From the NCBI GenBank assembly GCA_964497585.1, contig CAZCDS010000025.1, positions 1-64,000 on the forward strand: a stretch of DNA of 64,000 nucleotides, read 5' to 3'. The notes beneath the pieces were generated by a model that was not told the origin of the DNA, did not search any database, and saw nothing but the letters and a program-made list of their open reading frames with translations. Positions 50,967-60,538 of the stretch are shown piece by piece (position 1 is the stretch's first letter; the number at the start of each line of letters is the position of its first letter). Position numbers and translations under genes: made by a program. The DNA comes from CAZCDS01 sp964497585 (lineage in GTDB: Bacteria > Desulfobacterota > Desulfomonilia > Desulfomonilales > Desulfomonilaceae).

Positions 50967-51742
50967 ACACGCACTCTTTCTTCAAAAGACTGGTCGCAAC
51001 CGTCGCCTGCTGCGCGGCCTTTGTTGTTGGGTATTCGGGGCTTGGCCTCCGAGCCGGGGAACCCCAGGACCTCAAGGCCGCCTTTTCCCAGCACAAAGCA
51101 CAACGCGAGAAGATGGTCCGCACCCAGTTTCATGGCTTCGGCAGGACTGCAATCACCGACGAGCGAGTGATCAAAGCCATGCTCCGGGTACCGCGTGACG
51201 CGTTCATTCCCGCCGCGGACAAGGCTCTTGCCTATGCCGACTCGCCTGTTCCCATCGGGTACGGACAGACCATATCTCAGCCCTACATCGTCGCCCTGAT
51301 GACCCAGGTCCTGAAGCTGAAGCCTGGAATGAAAGTCCTCGAGATCGGGACGGGTTCCGGTTATCAGGCTGCCGTGCTTGCCGAAATCACCCCGAAAGTC
51401 TACACGATCGAGATAATCGAGCCCTTGTACAAGCGGGCCAGCGCAATTCTGAAGGGGCTCGGATACGACACGGTTACCACACACCTCGGCGACGGGTACT
51501 ACGGGCTGCCGGACGCCGCGCCCTTTGACTGCATCATCGTCACCTGCGCCGCGCTGCATATTCCCCCTCCGCTCTTCAAGCAGCTCAAGCCGGGAGGTCG
51601 AATGGTCATTCCGGTCGGCGGACGATTCGAGACCCAACGTCTGCTTCTCGTTTCAAAGGACGATCGGGGAAGACGCTCTTCCAAGACCCTTTTGCCGGTC
51701 CGTTTTGTTCCGTTGGTCCGGGGGGCTCCGCGGAAAGACTGA
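50963..51742 (+). CDS. pcm: exported protein-L-isoaspartate O-methyltransferase
   Basis: 259 residues. Methylates isoaspartyl residues with S-adenosylmethionine to start repair. Motif I VLEIGTGSGYQAAVLAE (about 130-146), the preceding active-site region GYGQTISQPYIVALM and the later PGGRMVIPVGG all match the PCMT family. The first 33 residues look like a signal peptide (LVATVACCAAFVVGYSG), so this form probably acts outside the cytoplasm; most PCMT enzymes are cytosolic and have no such extension. The start is a GTG overlapping the rimI stop. Confidence 0.92.
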   Translation: MNTHSFFKRLVATVACCAAFVVGYSGLGLRAGEPQDLKAAFSQHKAQREKMVRTQFHGFGRTAITDERVIKAMLRVPRDAFIPAADKALAYADSPVPIGYGQTISQPYIVALMTQVLKLKPGMKVLEIGTGSGYQAAVLAEITPKVYTIEIIEPLYKRASAILKGLGYDTVTTHLGDGYYGLPDAAPFDCIIVTCAALHIPPPLFKQLKPGGRMVIPVGGRFETQRLLLVSKDDRGRRSSKTLLPVRFVPLVRGAPRKD

Positions 51743-51906
51743 TACCTTCCGGCTAAAGAATCCATAACTGAGCGCGCCTTGATGCATTTCGCGGGGCGCG
51801 GCGCTTCGGCTAAAATGCGGACGCGGCAGTAAGCCCTTCATTCGCCAAGTTATTGACATCAAACTACTTTCGTGGTTCGTTGGGCGGTCAGGACAGAGGA
51901 CTTGGT

Positions 51907-54381
51907 ATGATCAGGCGAACCTCAGGCATTCCACGGGGCCTGCTGCCCGCGGTCTTTTTCGTCTCGTTCGCGGCCATCGGTTGGCAGCTTGCTTTGATGC
52001 GCTGCCTCCTCATTGCACGGTACCACCACTTTTCCTTTCTCGTCATCAGTTGTGCCCTGCTGGGTTTCGGCGCGAGCGGCACGCTTCTTTCCCTTGTCAG
52101 GGACCGGGTTGACGGGCACTCACAATCCCTCTTTCGCTGGGGCCTTTTCGGTTTCGCTCTCTCCATGCCGCTGTGCTTCCGGCTCGGGGAAGCACTCCCC
52201 CTCAACGTGTACTTTCCCCCGTTGCTTATTGCGTCAACGCTCGGTTGGTGGGCCCTTTACTGGCTGGTCCAACTCGTTCCCTTTCTCCTGGCTGGAATGC
52301 TCATCGGCCTGGCGCTCATGACGCAAAAAGAAAAAGTCCACCTCGTCTACGGAAGCAACCTCGCGGGAAGTGCTGCCGGATCGCTCGGAGCTATCGTGCT
52401 CATGGGATTGGTTCCGGCTAACGGGCTCGTGATTCCCTTCAGCCTGACGGTTCTTGCGTCCGGGCTGTTTCTCGTTCGGGGCATGAAGCGCACACCGGCT
52501 GTCATCTATTCGACACTGACTGTCGCTGCATCAGTGGTGCTTGCCGCGGGCTTGGTCCTGGGGATCGACCGGATCTTTCCTCTGAAAATCGACCAGTACA
52601 AGACGCTTGCGTACGTGCAGCGGCTTTCAGACCAGGGGAGCGCGACCAAGGTGCGGTCGTTGCACGGTCCCCGCGGTCGGATCGACCTTTACTCGAGCCC
52701 GCATTTCCATACGCTACTCTCCCTGGGTTCAACGGAGACGCCCCCCCAGATGGACATCCTCCTGCGGGACGGATTCCAGGTTGGTGTGCTCCCCTACGTC
52801 GGCACAAAAGATCACTCCGCGTTCCTCGAGAATATTCTGCCGGCGCTCCCCTACAAGCTCCTGAATCCGAAAAGCGTCCTTATCCTCGGTGCGAGTGGAG
52901 CGATCCAGGTTCGGCTCGCTGGCTTGAGCCCGGCTCGGTCGATCGTTCTCGTTCAGCCGGACGCCAACGTGATCAGGATGCTCAGGAAACACCCAACCTG
53001 CCCTCTGAATGATCCCCGCATCGAGGTCATCAACACGGAACCGAGAGCGTTCGTCGATAAGACCACCAGGAAGTTCGACATCATCGAACTCGCCGCACTC
53101 GAAGGGTTCTCTCCGGGGTCCGGTGGAATCGGCGGGCTCAGGGAAGACTACCTTGCAACGGTTGACGGATTCGAACGCTGCCTGGATGCACTCACTGACC
53201 GCGGACTCGCGTGCACTGTCCGGGGGATTCAGGAACCGCCCCGGGACAATATCAAGCTCTTGGCCACCTGGATCGAGGCGCTGAGAAACAGGGGAATCAA
53301 AAATCCCGGGAATTGTCTTCTCACAGCCAGGGATGAACTGGCGATGGCAATCCTGACAGGGTCCAAGCCACTCGCGCACGGGCTCGTTGAGCGATTCCTG
53401 CGAACCTGCAAGCACATGTCGCTGGATACGGATTGGTTTCCCGGAGTGTCCTCCGGCCAGACGAACCGGGTCCACGTCCTGCCGGGACCTCCGGGGAAGA
53501 AAGTCTCCTGGTATCACAACGCGCTGGAGCGACTCCTATCCAGGGACAATGAGAAGTTCTACCGAAACTGGATGTGGAACGTCAGGCCGGCACGCGACGA
53601 CCGGCCGTTCTTCCACGATTTCTTCAGATGGGCCTCCCTTTCAAAACTCCGAGCCGCGTTCGGTCCGCTCTGGCCGGCACGCTCGGAGATGGGATTTCTC
53701 GTGCTCATCCTGGCCCTTCTTTTCACTGCGACCGTTTCCCTTGTGCTGCTGGGCCTCCCGCTGGTCCTCTTTCGCGCTCGGACGCGCGCTGCTTCCGGCG
53801 TACGATCTGCCGCGGTATTGGCCTATTTCGGCGCGCTCGGTATGGGCTTCATGTTCCTGGAGATGAGCTTCATCCAGCTATTCACCCGGTTTCTCGGAGA
53901 CCCCATACTGGCCGCCGCCCTCATCCTGGGCGGCTTTCTTTTGTTCGCCGGGGTCGGGAGCATGGGCCAGCCGCGATTGACCGGATCGGTTCCACGCGGG
54001 ATCTTAGGGGTAACGGGGCTCATCGCGTGCCTGGTGGTGGCGGACGCGCTGATGTTTCCAATTCTCTTCCGGGAAACAGCTCTCCTTTCGGAGGCATGGA
54101 AGGCGGTACTGGGCCTCCTGATCATCGCTCCCCTGGCTATCCTCATGGGGAACCCGTTCCCCTGGGGCCTGGCAGTGCTCCACAGGAAAGATACGGGATC
54201 GATCCCGTTGGCCTGGGCGGTAAACGGGTTCGCGTCAGTGGTCTCGGCTTCCCTTGCCGTGATACTGGCGATGGTTTTCGGATTCAAGATTATTGTCTGT
54301 GTTGCCGCTCTGCTCTACGTTTTCGCGGGTGGTGTTTCCTGTGTGCTCTGCACCAGCGACGAGTCCGCGCTGAAATCCTGA
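51907..54381 (+). CDS. large membrane protein with degenerate spermidine-synthase-like domain
   Basis: About 824 residues. Start ATG 51907 chosen for GAGGA 7-8 nt upstream. Seven or eight N-terminal membrane helices (about 10-230), a soluble Rossmann-like domain (about 260-530) and six or seven C-terminal helices (about 600-820). In the middle domain the AdoMet loop is ILGASGAIQVRLAG instead of GGGDGG, and the DE/YHE substrate block is missing, so the fold is like spermidine synthase but the catalytic residues are lost. Related fused proteins exist widely and are annotated as spermine/spermidine synthase-like membrane proteins; function unknown. It lies 165 nt after pcm on the same strand. 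Confidence 0.8.
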   Translation: MIRRTSGIPRGLLPAVFFVSFAAIGWQLALMRCLLIARYHHFSFLVISCALLGFGASGTLLSLVRDRVDGHSQSLFRWGLFGFALSMPLCFRLGEALPLNVYFPPLLIASTLGWWALYWLVQLVPFLLAGMLIGLALMTQKEKVHLVYGSNLAGSAAGSLGAIVLMGLVPANGLVIPFSLTVLASGLFLVRGMKRTPAVIYSTLTVAASVVLAAGLVLGIDRIFPLKIDQYKTLAYVQRLSDQGSATKVRSLHGPRGRIDLYSSPHFHTLLSLGSTETPPQMDILLRDGFQVGVLPYVGTKDHSAFLENILPALPYKLLNPKSVLILGASGAIQVRLAGLSPARSIVLVQPDANVIRMLRKHPTCPLNDPRIEVINTEPRAFVDKTTRKFDIIELAALEGFSPGSGGIGGLREDYLATVDGFERCLDALTDRGLACTVRGIQEPPRDNIKLLATWIEALRNRGIKNPGNCLLTARDELAMAILTGSKPLAHGLVERFLRTCKHMSLDTDWFPGVSSGQTNRVHVLPGPPGKKVSWYHNALERLLSRDNEKFYRNWMWNVRPARDDRPFFHDFFRWASLSKLRAAFGPLWPARSEMGFLVLILALLFTATVSLVLLGLPLVLFRARTRAASGVRSAAVLAYFGALGMGFMFLEMSFIQLFTRFLGDPILAAALILGGFLLFAGVGSMGQPRLTGSVPRGILGVTGLIACLVVADALMFPILFRETALLSEAWKAVLGLLIIAPLAILMGNPFPWGLAVLHRKDTGSIPLAWAVNGFASVVSASLAVILAMVFGFKIIVCVAALLYVFAGGVSCVLCTSDESALKS

Positions 54382-54453
54382 GAGCAGCCCTCCTTTGCTC
54401 ATGTGGCTATTATCCAGCTCTTTTCTCATTTTAGTTCATTCCATAGTTGAGGT

Positions 54454-54470
54454 AATCTGATATCCAGATT
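54454..54470 (+). promoter_or_regulatory. perfect 17-base palindromic site in an AT-rich gap
   Basis: AATCTG at 54454-54459, five bases, CAGATT at 54465-54470. It lies in the most AT-rich part of the window, about 125 nt before the small lipoprotein gene. It could be an operator or a weak hairpin. Confidence 0.3.
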
Positions 54471-54594
54471 GTATTAACTAAAAAAATCATTAAAGAAGAT
54501 ATAAAAATACTTGTGCTCCCGGAGATCAACCGGTATAAGCTCATCCCCAGATTGGTGACCTTGCATCAACCCTTCTGTATCAGGGGTGTTTTAC

Positions 54595-54888
54595 ATGAAG
54601 GCTTTATCGGTTCTCGTCGCGGTGCTTTTCCTCTCTTTTCCCCTCTTCACTGCCTGCTCAACCCTCCGATCCGGAATCGCGGTGAAAGCCGCAGCGAGTT
54701 CCAAGAACGACTGGGCCGCGATCGCTTCGGAAGGAATGGAGCCCCGGGATGGGTGGGCCGCCCGGAACATCCCCGGATGGAAGGCGGTCTCGGATTTTAT
54801 CCCGAAACCCACGGAAGCGAGAAAGCAATGGGACCGGTTGAAGAACCGAAAACGGTACCCATGGGCCGATGAATTCACCGGTGATTAA
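54595..54888 (+). CDS. small lipoprotein of unknown function
   Basis: About 97 residues from the ATG at 54595 (a GTG nine bases upstream is also in frame). The hydrophobic start ends in the lipobox LFTACS. The mature part is basic and Trp-rich (four tryptophans) with GWAARNIPGWKAVSDFIP. No family was recognised. It follows an AT-rich spacer with a palindrome and stands alone before glgP. Probably an envelope protein. Confidence 0.7.
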   Translation: MKALSVLVAVLFLSFPLFTACSTLRSGIAVKAAASSKNDWAAIASEGMEPRDGWAARNIPGWKAVSDFIPKPTEARKQWDRLKNRKRYPWADEFTGD

Positions 54889-55073
54889 TTCGATTGCAGT
54901 GAGCGTTTCCCGGGAAGGCTTCCTTCGCCAAAATCCCATTTCCGGTCACTTTTCTGTCTCCGGCTGCGCCTTGACAGGCCGCTTCTCATACTGATAGACA
55001 TCAGTTATCCTGTACCTAGCAAATCGAGTCTTGTCGCGCATCTCCGAGGTGCGACCGCATAAAGGGGACTCCC

Positions 55074-57629
55074 ATGACCATGCGGCGTTTGATCGTCAAA
55101 CCGGACCTTCCTGAAGAGCTTGAGCCGCTCAGAAGAATCGGTATGAATCTCTGGTTCTCATGGAACCCCGACACCAGTCGGGTTTTCCAGGCTCTGGATC
55201 CCGATCTGTGGGAGGAATTCGCACACAACCCAATCCGGCTTACTTCGAACCTCTCTCGGGCCCGCAAACAGGAGATCCTCGGTGACCCGGCGCTCATGGA
55301 CAGGATCAGGGAAGCTGAGCAGGCCTTCGATCAGTACATCGGGGATCCAGGAGTCTACTCGTTCAACCTCGAGCGTCCGATAGACTACCGGATCGCGTAC
55401 TTCAGTATGGAGTACGGACTGAGCGAATGTCTTCCGATCTATTCCGGCGGACTCGGGCTGCTTGCCGGCGATCATTTGAAGAGTGCTTCAAATCTGGGGC
55501 TTCCGCTCATCGCCGTCGGTTTGCTCTACCAGAAGGGATACTTCAAGCAATATCTGAACATTGACGGATGGCAGCAGGAGTCGTATCCGGACAATGACTT
55601 CTACAATCTTCCGGTCTCGCCGGTCCTCGACGGCACGGGCAAGCAGGTTTCGTTCTCTCTGGAGGTCGGTGACGAACTCGTCAGGGTACTCGTTTGGCGG
55701 GTCCAGGTCGGTCGCATTTCCCTCTATGTGCTTGACACCAATGATCCTTCCAACTCCGTGGAGTCCCGCAAGATCACTGCGGAACTCTACGGCGGCGACA
55801 TAGAAATGCGTATCCGCCAGGAGATCGTGCTGGGAATCGGAGGAGCGCGAGCGCTGCACGCGCTTGGTCTGTGGCCCTTCGTCTATCACCTCAACGAGGG
55901 GCACGCAGCGTTCGCGGCGCTGGAGCGGATACGGCAGACCATGACCACGTTCCGGGTTCCCTTTGAGGTGGCCCGCGAGGCGGTCTCCGCTTCGACCGTC
56001 TTCACGACCCATACTCCGGTTCCGGCAGGGATCGACATGTTCTGGCCCGACCTGGTCGAACGTTACTTGGGCCAGTATATGGCGTCCCTTGGCATGACGG
56101 TGAAAGACCTTTTGGATCTGGGCTGTGAGAAGCCCTATGATCAGTCTTCACCATTATCGATGGCGATTCTCGCCATGCGGCTATCCCGGGGAGTGAACGC
56201 CGTGAGCGAGCTGCACAGCCGCGTCTCCAAGAAAATGTGGGCCGGCCTCTGGCCGAATCTGCCAGAGGAAGACCTTCCCATAGGGTACGTGACCAACGGG
56301 GTCCACATCGCGTCCTACATCTCCAAGGAGCTGGCGGACCTCTACTCCCGATACCTCGGCGAGGGCTGGATCGAGGAGCCCGACAACAAGAAGATTTGGC
56401 CTCGTGTATACAAGATACCGGATGAAGAGCTATGGCGGGTCCATGAGACGCGAAGGGAGCGCCTGGTAGCCTTTTGCCGGCGCCGCCTCTCCATCCAGGT
56501 CGAGGCCGCGGGGGGCTCGAGCCTGGACACGCAGCGCGCACGGGAAGTCCTCAACTCAGAGGCGTTGACGGTCGGTTTTGCCCGCCGCTTCGCTCCATAC
56601 AAAAGGGCGGGGTTGCTCTTCAGCGATCCCGAAAGGCTCCTCCGAATGATCTCGGACAAGCGGCGTCCCGTCCAGTTCATCTTCGCGGGCAAAGCGCACC
56701 CCATGGATAATCTGGGCAAAGAGCTGATCAAGAGGGTCGTGCATCAGTCCAGGTCTGAAGGGTTCAACCGCAATCTCGTCTTTCTGGAGAATTACGACAT
56801 CAACATCGCCAGGTACCTCGTTCAGGGAGTCGATGTTTGGTTGAACACTCCCCGAAGGCCCATGGAAGCCTGCGGAACCTCCGGAATGAAAGCCGCGGCA
56901 AACGGTGCGATCAATCTGAGTGTGCTCGACGGTTGGTGGCCGGAAGCCTACGACGGTGAAAACGGTTGGGCCATCGGAAATGGTGAAGAATACGAAGATC
57001 ACGAGTACCAGGACCAGGTCGAGGCCGAGGAGGTTTATGAGCTTCTCGAAAATCGGGTGATTCCCCTGTTTTTCGATCGAGGGCCGGATGGGCTTCCCCG
57101 GCGCTGGATCGAGATCATGAAAAACAGCATGGCTCGGATCTGCGTCCACTTCAATTCTCACCGGATGATCGAAGAGTACATGGAGGATTACTACGTCCAC
57201 GCCGCGCTCGCTCACCAGATTCTGGGAGAGAACAGGCTCGCCCGCGCAAGGGAGCTGAGTGAATGGCGCAAAAGGGTCCGAAACTGCTGGTCCCGGGTGA
57301 AAGTGCTCGAGGTCTCGGAATCTCGCAGCGATCGTCTTTCCCTTGGCGAGGAACTGAGCGTAAGCGCGTCCATAGCTCTCGGCGGTCTGACCGACCATGA
57401 AGTGATCGTCGACCTTTGCCACGGTATGATCGAGCCGGACACGGATCGAATGATCAACCGAAGCATCACCACCATGACAAGTTCAGACCAAGTCTCGGAC
57501 GAAACCTGGCGCTTCGAAGGAAAGATCCAATGCGATGAAACCGGGGTCTACGGATACATGATTCGGGTCCTTCCCTTCCACCCCTATCTCTTTAACCCCT
57601 TGTCAATGAACCTCGTGGCCTGGGGGTGA
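55074..57629 (+). CDS. glgP: alpha-glucan phosphorylase (GlgP, DUF3417 type)
   Basis: 851 residues. Cuts terminal glucose from glycogen or maltodextrin with phosphate to give glucose 1-phosphate. It is the short bacterial and archaeal type with the N-terminal DUF3417 helix (MNLWFSWNPDTSRVF near residue 25). Catalytic regions: EYGLSECLPIYSGGLGLLAGDHLK (about 115-138), HLNEGHAAF (about 270), PYKRAGL and the PLP-binding block EACGTSGMKAAANGAIN (about 600-616) that carries the Lys. GGGGA precedes the ATG. It converges with pgl; together they suggest glycogen use feeding the pentose phosphate route. Confidence 0.96.
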   Translation: MTMRRLIVKPDLPEELEPLRRIGMNLWFSWNPDTSRVFQALDPDLWEEFAHNPIRLTSNLSRARKQEILGDPALMDRIREAEQAFDQYIGDPGVYSFNLERPIDYRIAYFSMEYGLSECLPIYSGGLGLLAGDHLKSASNLGLPLIAVGLLYQKGYFKQYLNIDGWQQESYPDNDFYNLPVSPVLDGTGKQVSFSLEVGDELVRVLVWRVQVGRISLYVLDTNDPSNSVESRKITAELYGGDIEMRIRQEIVLGIGGARALHALGLWPFVYHLNEGHAAFAALERIRQTMTTFRVPFEVAREAVSASTVFTTHTPVPAGIDMFWPDLVERYLGQYMASLGMTVKDLLDLGCEKPYDQSSPLSMAILAMRLSRGVNAVSELHSRVSKKMWAGLWPNLPEEDLPIGYVTNGVHIASYISKELADLYSRYLGEGWIEEPDNKKIWPRVYKIPDEELWRVHETRRERLVAFCRRRLSIQVEAAGGSSLDTQRAREVLNSEALTVGFARRFAPYKRAGLLFSDPERLLRMISDKRRPVQFIFAGKAHPMDNLGKELIKRVVHQSRSEGFNRNLVFLENYDINIARYLVQGVDVWLNTPRRPMEACGTSGMKAAANGAINLSVLDGWWPEAYDGENGWAIGNGEEYEDHEYQDQVEAEEVYELLENRVIPLFFDRGPDGLPRRWIEIMKNSMARICVHFNSHRMIEEYMEDYYVHAALAHQILGENRLARARELSEWRKRVRNCWSRVKVLEVSESRSDRLSLGEELSVSASIALGGLTDHEVIVDLCHGMIEPDTDRMINRSITTMTSSDQVSDETWRFEGKIQCDETGVYGYMIRVLPFHPYLFNPLSMNLVAWG

Positions 57630-57774
57630 CGCGGACGCGGGGCAAGCATACTTTTGGCCCTTTTCCTCTCTCCTTGGCAAAGGGATTGGATCGTCCTGAG
57701 GTGGTCGCCGTCCTCCCGTTCGGAGGCACGGGACTCTCCTGCTTCTTTGAGCTGTCAGGAGATGGGATTTGGCA

Positions 57775-58650
57775 TCACGCACCGCGGCGCCGCGCCCGCG
57801 CCAGTGCTCCGAATACGTGGAGCAGGAAAAAGCGGCCGCGAGGACTGACCCTGGCCACGGGATAGGTGGCGCCCGCTTCTTCAGGCTCATCGAGGATTGT
57901 TCGCACAACATGCTCTTTCTCGCTTCCCGTCACGAGCACCATCACGGTTCGGCCGGCGTTGATCAGGGGGAGCGTCATCGTGATTCGCGGGATTGCCGGA
58001 GAGCCCTGCGAACCTTCCACGGCCACGACCCAGCGGGTCTTCTCCTCGATGGCTCGATCGCTTGGAAAGAGCGATGCAGTGTGACCGTCGGGCCCCATGC
58101 CCAGAAGGATCAGATCGAACGACGGGACGCGGTCTGCTGTGCCGGGGCGGGCCTTGCCCGTCCCGGTTCCCTCGGGAAAGTCGAAGAATTTACGAAGTTG
58201 CCCTTCGTACTCCAGCGCCGCTTTCGCGGGAGGCCTGAGTTCGCCCCGAATTCGGTGAATGTGCGAGGGGTCAATCGGGACCTTGGATGTCATGAGGTCG
58301 TGGGGTGCGAGGAAATTGCTGTCGGGATGGTCCGGCGGTACACACCTTTCATCCCCCCAGAACAGATGGGTCTGCGCCCAGGGCATTGACTCACGAAAGG
58401 GGGGAGTGGCCAGGTTGGCATAGAGAAGCCTTGGCGTCTTGCCACCGGCGAGGACCATGGTGAAAAGACCCCTCTCGTCGATGCTCTTCCGGGCGAGATC
58501 GGACACGAAGTCCGCGGCCCATTGGCTCATTTGAGCAAGGGATGGGAAGTATCGGGGGTCAGCTCTCATCGATTTCTCAATGGCCTGCGGCTCGATGTCC
58601 AGGAGGAAGCAGCCAGGCAGTGATAACAGTCGCGCGCCCCTATGAGCCAC
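57775..58650 (-). CDS. pgl: 6-phosphogluconolactonase
   Basis: 291 residues. Hydrolyses 6-phosphogluconolactone in the oxidative pentose phosphate pathway. Family blocks are VLAGGKTPRLLY (about 68-79), FWGDERCVPPDHPDSN (about 100-116) and LILLGMGPDGHTASLFP (about 180-196). The given GTG at 58650 sits 4 nt after the preceding stop and has GAGG 9 nt away; however, the family N-terminus aligns best from an ATG at 58569, which lacks a ribosome site. Glucose-6-phosphate dehydrogenase is not adjacent. Confidence 0.93.
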   Translation of the reverse strand: MAHRGARLLSLPGCFLLDIEPQAIEKSMRADPRYFPSLAQMSQWAADFVSDLARKSIDERGLFTMVLAGGKTPRLLYANLATPPFRESMPWAQTHLFWGDERCVPPDHPDSNFLAPHDLMTSKVPIDPSHIHRIRGELRPPAKAALEYEGQLRKFFDFPEGTGTGKARPGTADRVPSFDLILLGMGPDGHTASLFPSDRAIEEKTRWVVAVEGSQGSPAIPRITMTLPLINAGRTVMVLVTGSEKEHVVRTILDEPEEAGATYPVARVSPRGRFFLLHVFGALARARRRGA

Positions 58651-58654
58651 AGGG

Positions 58655-59200
58655 CTATTCCTCTTTCAGGCACTTCTCGATCTCTTCGACGATGGTGTCC
58701 ACCCAATGGGGCGGATAGGTAGCCGTGAGGTGGCGCATACTATAATGTCGGAGTCCCCATTTCCAGACCTCGGCGTCGGCTCGGCATTCCAGGGCCTGCT
58801 TGTACCTCGCTCGTTCCGCCCGGGCCTTGGGCCATTCGCGTTCCGGCGGCCGTTCGAGGACCACGTGCCCCAATTCTCTGAGGACCGACCCCACGAAAAG
58901 GTCTTCCTGCCTGTGGGTCTGTTCCTCGTACATGGTGATGGTATAGGACCGCGATCTTCTCGGTCCCTCCACGATGGTAGCCATTCCAAGCGGAACTATG
59001 GGGTCGGGTTTGATGACCACGGTAAGTCTTCTCTCAGACTTGAGAAAGAGGTCCTGAGCCTCTTCAGGAATAAGTTTCAGGGCCTTTTTAAGGCGTTTAC
59101 GCGTCTTCTCGCGGGAGGCCGCGTCCGGCGCGACTCCCTCGAAACGAACCGAGTCTTCAATGAATCGGTCGATTGCGCTGTCTCTTTTGGAATCGACCAT
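58655..59200 (-). CDS. protein of unknown function with a degenerate zincin-like motif
   Basis: 181 residues, cytoplasmic. A helical first half with basic residues (REKTRKRLKKALKLIPEEA), then a strand YTITMYEEQ followed by LRELGHVVLERPP, which looks like HELGH of minimal metallopeptidases but has Arg where the first zinc His should be. A later CRADAEVWKWGL is where such proteins place the third ligand. A lost or altered protease is likely; pattern only. Its stop is 4 nt before pgl, so they form an operon. GGAG is far (12 nt) from the ATG. Confidence 0.7.
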   Translation of the reverse strand: MVDSKRDSAIDRFIEDSVRFEGVAPDAASREKTRKRLKKALKLIPEEAQDLFLKSERRLTVVIKPDPIVPLGMATIVEGPRRSRSYTITMYEEQTHRQEDLFVGSVLRELGHVVLERPPEREWPKARAERARYKQALECRADAEVWKWGLRHYSMRHLTATYPPHWVDTIVEEIEKCLKEE

Positions 59201-59263
59201 CTCGGCAATCGTTCTCCTTTTTTAGGCTGACGTGAAAGAGAAGCCTGTCAGTCTCCCTCTTGA

Positions 59264-60538
59264 TCACCAGAGTGTGGAACCCTTTCGCCCCTGTGCGCGA
59301 GTCGGCCTTCGTGCGGGACCGGATTCCGCTGGTTCCTCTCTCCGGCCGGCACGAACTCTCTCGCCAGGGCCCGGCCCTCCACCCCATCTCTTGAGGAGCG
59401 TCCGATACTCTTCGTTGTCAGGAGCCAGGGCAATGGCCTTCTCAAGGGTCCTGACAGCCTGCCTTCGTTCATTGAGGGCCATCTGAACCTCCGCGAGATT
59501 GCGCAGCATGTCCGGATTCTTGCCACCACTCAGACGCACCGCTTTTCGGGATAGCGTCAGCGCCTTTTTCGGTTCGCGGTATCGTGGGTCCTTTGCCGTG
59601 GCATAGAGCAACCCCAGAGCCGCGCAAGCCGCGAACAGCGTCTTATCCAATTCCATGGCCTTCTTAAAATCCTTCACGGCAAGATCATAGTCTGCGAGCT
59701 TCCGGTAGGCAATCCCGCGGTCTTTGTAGATTGCCGCCCGGTTGGGGTTGGCCTCGATCACCTTGCTGAATTCCTCGACCGCCTTTTCGTCCTGTCCAAG
59801 TCCGCTGTAGGCCTGCCCGCGGTTGTGGTACGCGGACCAGAAACTCGAGTTGAGCTTAATGGCTCTATTGAAGTCCGCAATCGCCTTTTTGTAGGCGCGC
59901 TGCCGCAGGTAGGCCACGCCCCTATTGTTGTAGATCATGGGGTCTTTGGCGTTGAGTTTCGCTGCTCGATTAAAGTCAGCTATAGCCCTCTCGTAGTCGC
60001 CCAGCCCATTGTACGCGAACCCGCGGTTGTTGAAAAAACGAGGATCGGTGGAGTCAATACGAATGGCCTTGTTGAAATCCGCTATTGCCCGTTTGTAGTC
60101 GCCTCTGCCGTTGAACGCGAATCCCCTGGTGTTGAAGGCCTGGGCCATTGTTGGGTCCAGTTTGATGGCTTTGTCCAAGGCTCGGATGGCTTTTTCGTAT
60201 TCGTTCAGAGCATTGTAGGCAAACCCCAGCCGGGCGAACGCCGCCGCGAGCGCGGGATCGAGTTTGACGGCCTGGAGCAGGTCGGGGATCGCTTGGGAAG
60301 GCTGACCCTCGCGTAGGCGGACCTCCCCGCGTTTCGCCCACGTGGTGGCTGAGCGAGGCTCCAGTTTGAGCGCGCGGGAAAAATGCTCGATAGCAGCATC
60401 GTAGTTGCCGTTGTCTTCAGCGTTGAGTCCGGCGCTGAAATAGTCTTCGAATTCCCCTGCAAGCGCGAGTTCGGGTCCCTGGAACCCCAGGAAAAACGCG
60501 ACCATTATCAGGCTGACACTATGTTTGGACATCTTCAT
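59264..60538 (-). CDS. exported ten-repeat TPR protein
   Basis: About 424 residues from the ATG at 60538; the frame runs further upstream without sense, and ATGs at 60571 and 60532 are alternatives. A signal peptide (SLIMVAFFLGFQGPELALAG) is followed by ten tetratricopeptide repeats in tandem, most of the form AxxxxRGxAYxxxGDYxxAIADFNRAIKLDP. The C-terminus is Pro/Arg/Gly-rich and probably disordered. An outer-membrane or periplasmic scaffold is likely. It lies 63 nt upstream of the zincin-like gene on the same strand. Confidence 0.85.
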   Translation of the reverse strand: MKMSKHSVSLIMVAFFLGFQGPELALAGEFEDYFSAGLNAEDNGNYDAAIEHFSRALKLEPRSATTWAKRGEVRLREGQPSQAIPDLLQAVKLDPALAAAFARLGFAYNALNEYEKAIRALDKAIKLDPTMAQAFNTRGFAFNGRGDYKRAIADFNKAIRIDSTDPRFFNNRGFAYNGLGDYERAIADFNRAAKLNAKDPMIYNNRGVAYLRQRAYKKAIADFNRAIKLNSSFWSAYHNRGQAYSGLGQDEKAVEEFSKVIEANPNRAAIYKDRGIAYRKLADYDLAVKDFKKAMELDKTLFAACAALGLLYATAKDPRYREPKKALTLSRKAVRLSGGKNPDMLRNLAEVQMALNERRQAVRTLEKAIALAPDNEEYRTLLKRWGGGPGPGERVRAGRREEPAESGPARRPTRAQGRKGSTLW

